A stretch of DNA of 64,000 nt from Scatophagus argus. Lineage: Eukaryota > Chordata > Actinopteri > Scatophagidae. The notes beneath the pieces are model-generated. The model saw only the letters and a list, made by a program, of their open reading frames with translations. It was not told the origin of the DNA and searched no databases. The stretch covers positions 6,226,802-6,290,801 of the forward strand of contig NC_058512.1 of assembly GCF_020382885.2 (NCBI RefSeq). Direction: 5' to 3'. The stretch's first letter is position 1. Each line of letters starts with the position of its first letter. Position numbers and translations under genes: made by a program. Below are positions 1 to 38,080 of the stretch, one piece after another.

Positions 1-302
1 CACACAACACAAGGACCACAAAGACATGACTGGATGAGTCCGGTGCGGAGGAAACCAACTGGCCTGCACCGATCTCAACCCCATCGTACAACCACAGGGC
101 GACCTGGGATATAGACCACGAGCCAGGTCCCCCTGTCCAACACCGGTACCTGACCCCACAAACATACCCTGTGAAAAGCCTTCCTGGAAAGAAAGGGGGG
201 GACCAACTCCACACCAATGGCCATGCACTTAGAATGCAATGTCACCAAAGTCAACATTGGTGTAAGGGTCCAGGGCCCCAAAACTTTTGTCTATATAGTG
301 TA
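1..302 (+). mobile_element. Decayed 3' end of a Tc1/mariner-like DNA transposon
   Basis: The + strand reads like the last part of a fish Tc1-type transposase gene followed by its terminal inverted repeat. A segment near 31-85 resembles the conserved stretch before the third catalytic acidic residue (a 'W P ... S/P DLNPIE' type motif, here badly altered). About 168-225 resembles the usual transposase C-terminus ('SLP...K GG P'). The end at about 284-302 (cttttgtctatatagtgta) resembles the 'CTTTTGGCCATATAGTGTA' outer end of these elements. The element is cut by the window edge, so its 5' part is unseen. Substitutions and lost frame show it is dead. The assignment rests on resemblance to recalled Tc1 ends, not on an alignment. 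Confidence 0.7.
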
Positions 303-1598
303 TCTGATCTGTATCTGAAACACAAAAACACTAACATAACACTTCTAAGTACTGACTGCATCACCCAGACATACACAGTGAACACCAAGAGTAATTAGAT
401 GCATACATACCGAAAAATATAAAAATACAAACAACCATGCAGCCAAGCAGCCATGGGTGGGATGCAATGTTATCCTACAGCACATGTCCAGTTCAGTAAA
501 AGCAGTACAATGGAGAGATGAAGACAGACAGAGGAAGTAACCCATCCAGAGGCGATATCCTCACCTTTGTGTTTACAGCTTGCCAAGAATGATTATAGTG
601 TAAATGAAAGGTGCCCCTGTGTTGTGTCTACACTGAACTGTACATGCAGGTCAACATTGGACCCACCTGACGCTCTTTGTGGACAAATCAAAACAATCCA
701 TTGCTTGTTCACACAAAGCAGCTTAAATTTAATCTTGAAATAATGGCTGTTAGAGTGGAAAATCAATGATGAGTGCCACTGCTGCAAATTCTAATATCCT
801 GTGATGGCGAAAGGAAACGAATGGGCATGATAATAGCTTGCAAGCTAAACAATATGGCTCGGTGTAGTGGTGCATGTTGCCACAACTGGGCCATAAATTC
901 TCTCATACCCAGGGCCAATTCTGCCTAATGCTTCAGAACTAATTTAAATGATGATGAGCCTTATTACCAGACCTGTGCTAGTCCTGATTGCTGAGAGCTG
1001 AGAGAGTCACACCAAGAAAGAAGAGTGGAAGACTTAGAGAAAACTGGGGAAAGATAAGAGGAAGGGAGCTCATTCATCACCATCTGAAGTAATAGTTAAC
1101 ATTATTGGATTAGAGAAACTTTGCCTTCAAATATTCTTACATGGTAGCTCTGTTTTTTGGTGAAATCCATTAGCGTGTGACATTTCATATGCTAATGCAA
1201 AAGGCTTGTTGGAGAAGAAAAATCCCTTCTTTTTCCTATTTTCCCCGCATGGGTTACCACAGTCCGACCATCTGCTCGCTGGCTGTGTATTTCACTGCAT
1301 CCAGATCAAGAAATACGCAGCACATTCTGTATGTCTAAAGAGATTAAACCATCTGTCTGATAAGGGGACAGCCCACAGTCCTGTCAGGCATTTTACTTAA
1401 GGTTTAGGCAATGTCCACTTCACTCATAACTTCTTTTGTAACTTGTTTTATAAATCCAAATGTGACTTGTGTACCCAGTTCGCTCACACATGCTTTGTCA
1501 CAGAGGATAGAGGAGATGGACCAGTAAGTTCCTTCATGAGCATTTGGATCTGATAGGGGGATGAAGAGGAAGGATGAATTCAAGGATTGACGCAGTAG

Positions 1599-1600
<2 letters not shown>

Positions 1601-1674
<74 letters not shown>
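1601..1674. repeat. (TG)37 microsatellite
   Basis: Perfect alternating TG run of 74 bases. The cysteine/valine-rich and histidine/threonine-rich reading frames across it are artefacts of the repeat. Confidence 0.97.
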
Positions 1675-1675
<1 letters not shown>

Positions 1676-4537
1676 ATTTTGTGCAGAAGGAGAGACATAA
1701 TGGCAGGGAGAGGCAATGAATCGTGGCCATCCCAAGGACACTGCACTGAGGTTAGATTTATTGATCGCAGCAGTGTTGAGGGAACACGGGCGGTAACATG
1801 TACTGTAGTAGAAGTAAATTCAATACAGTCCTCATAGTAACTCTTACCATTTTTTTTTGTATACTGTAGTAATCAAGGAGGGGGAAGTGCTTTAAATCGG
1901 CTTAGTCCACATTTTGATTGTTTCCACAGCGAATCTGTTAGATTGAACTTGTAGGGTTTTAGCAAATATGAACTCATGGATGTGCTGTTGCAGTCCAGAT
2001 GCTCTTGTGGCTAAGGACAACCATTATCTTCCTTGTGTTCATGTAGGGCTTGCTTTTCCAGGATCACTTCTGTGTGGAGGGGCATGTTAACAACCAGACG
2101 TCTTCGCACATCACATCTCTTTGCACCTTGTGTGACTCACCAGTGAACTTTGATCAGCTGGTGCAAGTGAACAGACAGACAGAGAGAGAGAATAACAGTG
2201 ACATGGAGGAAATCACGCTCACTGCAATGACAGGAATAAAATTCCATAACCGTACAGTGAAGGAGTAAGAGCCAGAGTGATGATGATGATGGCTATGCTC
2301 CATTTGCTCTGCTTGCCTTCCTGATTGGGATTCTCTGCATCATCTACTCATGATATTTATCGAGAAACCCGTAAAAAGGACTTAAACATCCTTAAAGACC
2401 ATTTGGAGGCTATTTCTCTTCCACTTGAAATCTATGTGTTCTATGTCTACCCTGTGTTGCTGATTTGTTGTTGTGTTTATTTTTCAAACCTATCAGCATG
2501 TGTTTCCATTACTTTTTACTTTTTCACCATGAGAGTACATTTGATGTCATTTCTCCTCCTTATTCTACCATTTATTTTGTCTTCTGATGAGTTATGAATC
2601 ACATTTTGTACTTGCCTTGATTGCTCATCGGTCTATTTCTTTTAATCAGCTACATTAAAAAAATAAAACTAAATAATGGTCTGTCTATTGCCATGGCAAA
2701 CCAGCTGAATGGAGTACAACATGCAACTGCAGAAAATTCTCTAAAAGGTAAACCTGGTCATCAGAGTTACAAAGTCAACAGACTAAAAGGAAAAGGAACC
2801 ATAAAAAGGAACCATACTGAGATCTAAGCTGATAAAAAGCACTTTATGGAGAGGTTTAAATATAGCAGTAAGTTAAAGCATTGTAGTAAGGAGGGTGACG
2901 GAAGATAAACTAATTAATGATGCGATTATTGACTAGAGAGATGCAGCGTGAAGTTGTATATTAACGCTGTGTGGACTGTGTTCTTTCTGCACTGAACAGT
3001 TTGAGTAAAAAGCTCGTGGGAGGCAGTGTGACCTTGAGACAAAAGGAAGCCCTGTAACGTCACAGGTTTGACTCTTATGACAGCAAATGTTACCTCGTCG
3101 ATGCATTTTAACCTTTCAAAATGTCAGCGTGGAATTAATTTTCAGTTGTGTTAAACAAGACTTTTGTTCCTAATGCAAACACAGCTTGCAAGGAGTACAT
3201 GGGTGTCTCTGTGATGCAGACTCTTAATGTTTCTAGTGAGCTCAAACTTGCTGTGGCTCTCTCCCAGTCTGTCTGGGCATGTGCAGAGAAGCACTGCAGT
3301 GCTGCACTGTGAAAAGAGAGAAAGACAGAGCGAGAGAGGGGAGTTTTGACGGTGGGATGCTGCAATATTCTTGCTGCCATCCTGTCTGTGAGAGAGATGA
3401 AAAAGACCATATTTCAGTCTCGTCCACTGCTGCAGCCACACATTGTGACGCTTCCATTAAGCATGAAACGGTATATGTTGATGTCAGCAGCCTACTGATG
3501 GTTTTCATGGCACATGTTCACAGTGGATAGCTCTCGTTAGGGTGCCAGAACTTGTTTCTTTTCAGGTTTTCTCTTGAAAAACAACCAAACAATCACATTT
3601 TAGATTTGGAGTGTAGTTCTGCTCCCTTTCCCCTGCACAGACCTCAAGGACAGCTCCTTAATCAAGAGAAACAACCAAGTCCCATCACAGACAGTTTCAG
3701 TCTTTATCGGCTTTTGTTTGTTCCCAAACCTTTACCACCTGTGTCCTTTGTCCTCGGATCACTTTGCTTTCATCGGATTTTATTTTGGGTCCATTTGTTC
3801 TCTTAGTGGTGCAGATTCTTTCTCTGTCAGAGTTTCACTCGGTGTTGCACTGTTAAGTGTTAAAAACAAAATGACCCACCTGTGTACTAATCAGTCCTCT
3901 CAGGTCAGGAAACACTAAGCACAGATCAACAACAATGACACTGTTATGGAAAAAGAAAAGGAAACATACAGTGAGATCATCAGCTTGTAATGTGGCAACC
4001 AGATGGACGCACACATGAACAGAGAGAGAACTGATTAAAGCGAGCATGCCAACGGTCCAAGCAAGCAAGCTTTAACTACTTATTCCCAGAAACAAAAACA
4101 ACATAATAAAACAGTTGTGTATTTGAAAGAGACAATAAAGTACAGAGTAAGGGTAAAATGCTTCCTTTGTTGTTTTGTGTTGTTTTCTGGAAATTGATGA
4201 CATGGCAAAAAGGTCCCAGATAATTATTTCGTGTCTCTAAGGCAGAGGATGTTGCCAGATATTACAGTGAGGTTATAAGCCCTGTAGCTTTGATACAGTA
4301 CCAGCCTGTAACACCAATTGGCTACTTGTGCTGTTGCAGGCATGATTTTTCTCTGCCTCGGGTTGCTGAGGCATCAAAACAGGTGGAACATAAATGGCAC
4401 AGCATGTGCACCTCAGAGTCGTGACGCACCCTGGTATTTCTAAAAGCTGTCATCCATTTTGTGGGCAATGATGACGATAGTGGCGAAAGAGGGGCGGGAG
4501 GGGGTGGGATCTCTTGGCTGAAAGGGCCATCAAGTGG

Positions 4538-5036
4538 CTAGAAGTTGAACTGCACCTTCATTTGATTGCTGAGCCACTGAGGTTCTGTTGTAATGAAGCA
4601 AGAAGACCAGTGAAACACTCCTTTCCCTCGAATCGAAATGGCCATGCTTGAGCAGGTCTTTTGATGCAGGCTCAAGGTGTCTTTTTCTGCTAAATTGTGC
4701 TGTAAGAGCCATGATTCTCACTCTTCAATGGAAAAAATAAAACATTATTGTGATAGGAAATATTGTATTTCACGTCACCTCAACAGCCATTCTGACTAAT
4801 GTCATATTGCTGAATAAAAGTTAAATCATACCTGACTGACCTGACAGATTGAAAAGCTACCACGGTGGCTGTAAGTGACACCACAGTCCTCTTGTTTCAC
4901 TGGGATATCCTTTACAGGCTCCTCAGTGGCTCTGCTATCCAACTCCCTGTAACGCCACACTGCATTCCTGAGAAACTGAAGAACTCCTGGGTTCGGCAGG
5001 TGCCTGTGAACAGTGTTTGCGCTGAAATCAGGCCTG
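4538..5036 (-). other. Candidate exon pair of an unidentified gene (minus strand)
   Basis: On the minus strand, 5036-4841 is bounded by a good acceptor (a pyrimidine-rich tract ending CTACCAG) and a good donor (CAG|GTCAGT). It is open for 65 codons with ordinary amino-acid composition, including WRYRELDSRATEEPVKDI. It ends in phase 0. A second segment, 4699-4538, starts after CTTACAG, stays open in phase 0 for 53 codons and ends at TAG, so the two could join as the last exons of a gene. The second acceptor has a poor pyrimidine tract. I do not recognise the protein, saw no further upstream exon, and chance is a real alternative. Confidence 0.25.
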
Positions 5037-5244
5037 CTGGTAGAGGTCACACAGAGGGCAAGGGAACAAAAGTCACCAGAACATTAAGGTTTCTCTGAAT
5101 CAACTTCCCTGAGATCATTTGACTCAAGTAATGAGAAGAGAGATGAGTGAGATGAGTTTGGGTTAACGGAGCATGTAAGTTACAGCTTAGCTCCTGTTGA
5201 TGTACATGGCTGCGCTGACAAGCTTCATGTTATGGTGCTAACTG

Positions 5245-5335
5245 GAGTCCAGCAGTGGAAAGTAACTGCTGTCTAATTAGTACTGTTCTGAGGTACTTGT
5301 TGTACTCAGTACTGTTTAACTCATGACTTATGTTA
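5245..5335 (+). repeat. Fragment of a common teleost short interspersed repeat
   Basis: The text 'agcagtggaaagtaactg ... gaggtacttgt ... actcagtactg' resembles the very common fish repeat that reads roughly 'GCAGTGGAAAGTAACTAAGTACATTTACTCAAGTACTG'. A related stretch occurs near 35560-35720. Recognised from memory of fish genomes; family name not assigned. Confidence 0.5.
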
Positions 5336-6539
5336 CAGGTTGGTCAGAGATTTTGTTTTGATGCTTGAGTTTTAATCTTACAAATACTTGGTAGACATGA
5401 TATAATGAAGTACATGCTGTACTGGGCCCATGTCATGCTGTAATTCTTCAGTTGATATTTTTTTTTCTAGATGCTCAGTTAATCTACAAACTCTGCCTTT
5501 CTTGTTTAAAATGCCTCTCAGATTTGTTTGAGATGGTTTTAATGAACTTTTACACCATGAACCTCCGGTGCTCTGACACAGTATAAAGACATACACAGAA
5601 AGTACAGCAAAGGAGCATTCTGATGATTTAAGGCAGCAGACTGCCTTGAGAAAATGTAAGTAAATGCTATCTCATTTGACTAATGACTTCTCCTTGTGGA
5701 CATTATGCTAACCAGTAAACATTTTCTGCTGTGTTTGTTTAGTCGAATAAAATTTGCATGTTTCTGCAGAAAATTTCACTGATTAGGAGATGCAGTCCAA
5801 TTAATTTTGAAATGTTTTGCGAGGCTTACATATTTCAAAAGAATATTAAATCTTCAACAGATTTGATTCAGTAAATTCCTATTAAATTCTTAACGTGGTG
5901 CACCAGGGATTTGGAATTGCACTTCCATAAAGTTTGCTTGATTTGTAAGACATGATTTAAATAAAAAACAAAAAACACCAAAAAAAAACCCAAAAAAAAC
6001 ATGCATTTTAGAGACACAAATTCAACTTCTTCACAGGTGAATAATTAAAAACCATCTAGAAAAACTTCAAAACACTGAAAAGTGAAGCAGCAGAGGCAGA
6101 GATAACCTCAATTTGATTCCTCATATGGAACAAGCTCCAAAAACACACATAGGATCCTTCACTTCTCATAAGTAACGCAACTCAGCGGTAATTTCAATAA
6201 CCCTGATGACGTAATCAGGGTTGTTTGTTTAAACTTTGAAAGGCTGCCTCCAGAGACCCATAGTTAGACCAAACAAATGTTTTCACAGTGGAGGTAAACT
6301 GTACTTCAAGTGTTCATGTGACCCTTTACTCCGTCCTTTAAGCATGTTTACAACTTCAAATAGAGGTACAAACAAACAAACAAATTACTTAAAGTGTGAG
6401 CGTCCACTAGAGTATCACATTAATTGATACCCAACGAAACACACACTTTTATCCACCGAATGATGCACTGACATTTAATTCATTATTATTTAAATATTTT
6501 TCTTTTAATATTCATCATCGACTAGTTGTTGTTTCAGTA

Positions 6540-7001
6540 CCAGCCGCGCGGTGGTAGCAAAGACGTTGACGCCATGACGCACGTAACGCGCTCTTGTACG
6601 CGTGTGTGTGTGTGTGTGTGTATGATGGGACACAGCGGTGTCTGGTCGTGTCGGTATACAAAGTTTACACTGCAGAGAAAGCGTTAAACGAAACATGTGT
6701 TCAGGTGTCAGGGAAGTCGAGACATATCTGACTATGAAAAAGTAAAAGAAAACCAAGCAGACCAGCTCACTCGGTTTCTTGACGTGACCTGCCAAAGGTG
6801 CAGAGGAGGGAAAGTTGAGATCTCCTCTGCTGTGACACCACTTCTTCATTCACGTGAAGCTGCTCACATGCACGGGGTGAGTGGGAGGGTCTGTGGCTGT
6901 GCTGCTGCACAACTTAACGCCCTGAAGTTGTGGCCGTTAGGAAGTCATCGTTACAAGTGTGGATTACTTGACAGCACCCGGCTGACCGGACCGGTGGTGA
7001 G
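6540..7001 (+). promoter_or_regulatory. ccbe1: ccbe1 promoter and 5' leader region
   Basis: A local rise in CpG (6541-6605, with several CGCG and ACGCGT-like motifs) begins about 460 bases upstream of the ccbe1 start codon, the only such island near the gene. It contains a short (GT)10 run at 6602-6621. No clear TATA box was seen, which fits a CpG-type promoter. The transcription start cannot be fixed from sequence. A 102-codon upstream ORF begins at 6697 and is described separately. The lower boundary is the base before the ATG. Confidence 0.5.
6602..6621. repeat. (GT)10 microsatellite in ccbe1 promoter region
   Basis: Short alternating GT tract inside the CpG-rich segment, about 400 bases upstream of the ccbe1 start codon. 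Confidence 0.9.

Positions 7002-7005
<4 letters not shown>
6697..7005 (+). other. Upstream ORF overlapping the ccbe1 start (ATGA)
   Basis: An ATG at 6697 opens a 102-codon frame whose TGA stop (7003-7005) overlaps the ccbe1 ATG (7002-7004) in the form ATGA. If the leader begins upstream of 6697, ribosomes would have to pass or reinitiate after this ORF. The peptide has no recognisable domain. Whether it is in the mRNA depends on the unknown transcription start, so a regulatory role is inference. Confidence 0.35.
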
Positions 7006-34096
<27,091 letters not shown>

Positions 34097-34315
34097 AGAG
34101 GGGTGGGTTTAAATACATAGGTGTAAATATTTAAGTGCTTTGCTTTTTTATTTAACTGTTTTTTAACAGAATGTACTGTATGCCTTTTTATCCCAGATGT
34201 TTATTTTTGTATGGTATATGAGATTATGTGTGACTATTTTTTAACAAAGTGAGTAGACTGTGCCAACGCATGTTTTTTTAATCTATTCAGAAACATAATG
34301 GTTCCTTCACAGCAC

Positions 34316-34321
34316 ATTAAA
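34316..34321 (+). promoter_or_regulatory. ccbe1: Candidate ccbe1 polyadenylation signal (ATTAAA)
   Basis: First ATTAAA/AATAAA-type hexamer downstream of the ccbe1 stop codon, about 220 bases into the 3' UTR, followed by T-rich sequence near 34340. Confidence 0.5.
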
Positions 34322-34649
34322 CAAGTCTCTCATGATCGCAGTTTTTACCTCATTACTCTGTGACAATGTATTATTCTGTTTCACACGAATTGTAGAAGAA
34401 ATGAGCCGTGCAATACCCAAAAGATGAATAGGCTGAAACAACCAGGCATAAAGTCACCAGAGGGATTAAAACAACACAAATACGAGTAATGACAATTACA
34501 AAAAATGGAGACGAATATTTCGCATTGCCGCTTGAAATTTTTTTATTTTCTAATTCATAATCAAGGTGACATCTTCAAATGCCTTGTTTAGGCTGAGGAT
34601 ATTTGACAAAGAGAAGCAGCAAGTCCTGCCTTTCAAGAAACTTGAACCA

Positions 34650-34675
34650 TTGATTGATTGATTGATTGATTGATG
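34650..34675. repeat. (GATT)6 tandem repeat
   Basis: Six tandem ATTG/GATT units about 550 bases after the ccbe1 stop codon. Confidence 0.9.
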
Positions 34676-35559
34676 ATTTCACCTCCAGTAGTTAAAGTCT
34701 AAACCTCAAATCATTTCTGGATTAGATGCATTTGGAAATCAGTACATATGCTATTCTTAAATACTAAGAAACAATAATAAAAAAGAATTGAAAAAAGAAC
34801 TGTTGTCAGCTGCATAGAAGGATGAACTTTAATAGCGCTTTAACAGACTGGCAAAGCGAAGATGCTCTCAGTCTGCAGTCAGATGGATGATAGGAGGCTG
34901 ATCCACCAGAGGGAGACCTCCTCAAAGCCAAGGCCCCACAGGTCTGGGTCATCTTACATTATTAGAGAGCTTTCTGCTCAGTGCTATCCTAACAATTGGA
35001 AATTAATGACACTAATACATATCAGTATGCTGAAATATGTGTGCTATACAAAGATTTCAAATGATGATTCTGTTAGCCTGTCAGCAGCAACTTGTGAAGC
35101 ATTTAGGGACAGTCAGGATGTTTACTTAGATGAGAAAATGATTACAAAACCACTGTAAAGAATAACCTCTTCTCCAATCATTTATTGCATAGAAAACTTT
35201 TATCCAAAATCCTTGAGGCTGTGAAGTCACATGAAGTCATAGCTGGAAGAGACTGAACGTGCTTGGTCTGCGAGGTGAAAGTGAGCTTTTTGGCACTGGG
35301 GCGTCCAGCAGGGTGTCAGACTTTTCCAAAGTAGTAAACTTTGTTGTTTCACCCTTGTCTCGCTTACTCATAGCTTAAATTTATCTCTCTGTTTTGACTG
35401 GATGAAAAGAAGTTGCAGCTCGGGATCTTGACCAGGACAAGGTGATGTCATTTTCATTTTCATGAACAACCGTTTGACAAAATTCAAAACATCGCACTCA
35501 AAAAAGCTTCAGTCTCATTTGTCAAGAAGTCCAAGGCTTTCATGTTCCTTGCTTTTCAG

Positions 35560-35720
35560 GTACTTCAAATTATGCTGTACATTTACTGAGTGTACAATTC
35601 AGAGATACTTGTACCTGAGTATTTTCATTTGATGCTGCTTTATACTTTACTTCACTATATTTCAGAAGTAAATATGCTACATTTTACCCCATTACATTTA
35701 TTTAACATTTACTTGAAATT
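35560..35720 (+). repeat. Common teleost short interspersed repeat fragment
   Basis: Contains 'cttgtacctgagtattttca', 'ctttacttcactatatttca' and 'ttaccccattacattta', matching the pattern of the fish repeat that reads about 'ACTTGAGTATTTCCATTT...TTTACTCCACTACATTTCAGAGG'. Recognised from memory. Confidence 0.55.
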
Positions 35721-36529
35721 TGGAAATAAAAATACTTATCCAATCCAATATTAAAGATTAAACTAGGCTGTAACTGATTAACATTTTAATTATCGGTTAA
35801 TTTCTTGACTACAATTTTGAGATATTGTTTAGTCTAAGAAATTGAAGGGGATGTTTACCATCTTTGATAAAATTTAAATATACAGTAGTTAAAATTAGCT
35901 CCGCACTGACCGGAGACAACACTGAAATGCCTCTTGCTTCCAGGAAACACTGTGCTCCAATAGTCATTCAGTACCCCTTTAAATCCACTAGGTGGCAGTC
36001 ACTTCTCAGTCGTGCAAAACGTGCTGTGTCCTCACACCCCTTTGAATGATGCTCAGCAGACGGTGTTCAGTAAACTCATTGAACTTTGTGGTGTAGTTCA
36101 CACTGAAGCACATGAAGATAATAAAAACACAGTTGTAATAATATATAAATCTTGTGTAGAGACGTTTACTCAGAGTATGTTTTCTTGTTTATTTTCAGAC
36201 TCAGTTACTGGAATTAGATGTTCTTATTTATAAAAAATTGATGTCTTTCCTCTCAAAAATGTTTGACAAGATGGTTGGCAGCCACCAGTGATGACATTAA
36301 CTGAGACAGACACATTTAACAAATTTGGTCTGTCTCTGTCTGAGTATTGTAACCACTGGTTATTATCGTTATAGTTAGTTCCTCGAAGAAAAACAATCTT
36401 CATCACCGTTTTTTTTTTCTTTTTTTACTCATTTCTGGAAACAATAACCAAAATCGAGGGACTGCTCAGCAATATTATCATCACGTCATCATCAACATCA
36501 ACAAAAACAGATTTGTTGTTTCCAACGCA

Positions 36530-37260
36530 TGCCAAACGTGCTTTCAAAACATTCAGAGGCCACCTTAATTAATCACTACGTCATTGTTTACAGGTTGTGC
36601 ATTTGTTTCACAATGAGCCCGCTTTCAGGACAGTACATGTCATGATTTGCGTTTGATTAAAGAGGGGCCGAAATTAAAGTCCTGTGCACATCCTTTTAAC
36701 AAGCTCGGGTCATCTAGTCCAGGAAAAGACAGAAGGGGAAAAAAACTTGGCAATAAATTTCTCTAAAATCCCTTCTGGAAGTAATTAATCACTGTCATAC
36801 GAGGGCAAGCCTTAAAAGATTTCAAATATTTGCTGAAGTGCCCCCTTGTTCCTAATTATATCTCCCTGCTTGTCCCCCTCATTATTTAGAACTACCCACA
36901 AAAAAGATGCAACACTGAATGGGAACCATCGCACACCCAACCCCCACCCAAAGAAATTGTTTAATAGCAAGTGAATGAGTGAGTTACTGTGCTGCAATAA
37001 AGGCCTTAACGAGGTAATTTTATTAGTGGTGGCTGCACAGAACTGTTGGAAAACGATGGAGGAAACAAACAGAGAGAGGCAGCATAGAGAAAATTAGTGT
37101 TACCCAATTCATTAATTAATGCATTAGTGCGAGCAGCAAATTAACTGCCCCAAAAAACCCCATTCAGCTAAGATTATGATGAAAAAAAATACATTGTTGC
37201 CCCCCGGCATAATTACAAGACAGTGCAAATTCAATTCTAATGAGGTGAAAGGCACCCCCT
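36530..37260. promoter_or_regulatory. Candidate conserved non-coding element with paired homeodomain/PBX-type sites
   Basis: AT-rich, repeat-free sequence dense in TAATTA cores. The 12-mer TAATTAATCACT occurs twice, at 36566-36577 and 36782-36793; its complement contains TGATTAAT, a PBX-HOX type site. ATTAATTAAT occurs at 37111-37120 and further ATTA cores follow. No coding potential. Conservation is inferred from composition only; a multi-fish alignment would decide. Confidence 0.35.
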
Positions 37261-37689
37261 TAACATACATCCCCTATTTCCCCCCCTTCTAAAAGGGCTT
37301 GCTCTTGTCGGAGCCTAAGTTTAAGGAAGTATTGAGGGTGAAGGAGACAATAATGAGAGATCGGCCTGGTCCTAAGTGCTTTATGTGCTGCAAACAGGTA
37401 GAGAGGATTGAATGGCTCCTTTCTGGGACTCCTGTGGGGCCTGTCTTCCCAGCACAACAACACTTGGCCCTGAGAAAAGGGTCCGCTGAGGAGCCTGGAG
37501 AGTGAATGGACCTGTGCTGCAGTGGGTCAGACTGAATGGCCACAAGTTCTTCAATTATTACAAACTATGTTGTGCCGGCCCGGGCCGCACACATGTACAC
37601 AAACACGAGCGCACACACACCTATGGCCACTAAAACGCACGTAGACAGCCCTCACCCTTCCACCTCTCCCTCTCATTGAGTTATCTTTA

Positions 37690-38080
37690 CTCAGACTTTG
37701 TCTCCTCTAATTGGAGCTGATGAGGGACTAATTGGTAGCTTTTTTACAACACCCAGTACTTAAGCAATGGCAAGCCGAGGGAGACAGCATGAGCAGAGTT
37801 AATGAGAGGCTTTGCACAAATAAAAGCTTTAAAATGGGCCTGTTTCACAGAATGGGGAGAAAAGGAAAGTTGAGAATATCTTTTGTGTCCCCCACATCTT
37901 TCACTTATGTGCAGGTATCTGAAAAGAAGAGGGAGTGGTTGGAGGGCACACAGTGGTTGCCGAAACGTTGAGCACTTGTGTGCATAAAGGGATCTGTTCT
38001 GTATTGTTTGGGGCCCATCGTTTAGTGTGTCTGTTAATAATGAGAGAGGGCTGCTCTTCAAATGAATGTGGCAAAGTCCT
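37690..38080. promoter_or_regulatory. Second candidate conserved non-coding element in the ccbe1-lman1 spacer
   Basis: Repeat-free, balanced sequence with 'ctaattggag', 'gactaattggtag' and 'gttaatgagagg' motifs and no coherent reading frame. It looks like slowly changing non-coding DNA, but no comparison was possible. It could serve lman1, ccbe1 or the more distant rax. Confidence 0.25.

Larger units (their letters stand above)
303..6540. other. Upstream flank without a firm gene
   Basis: No exon series with agreeing phases was found here. Contents: a long TG microsatellite (1601-1674), AT-rich unique sequence, a common fish short repeat at about 5245-5335, an A-rich stretch near 5960-6000, and one unidentified candidate exon pair on the minus strand (4538-5036, listed separately). 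The part at about 740-1200 is AT-rich and free of simple repeats and could hold conserved non-coding sequence, but this cannot be judged from one genome. Confidence 0.6.

Noticed and set aside
1404..1837. Three overlapping frames on both strands with long Cys-Val or His-Thr repeats
   Set aside because: All are translations of the (TG)37 microsatellite.
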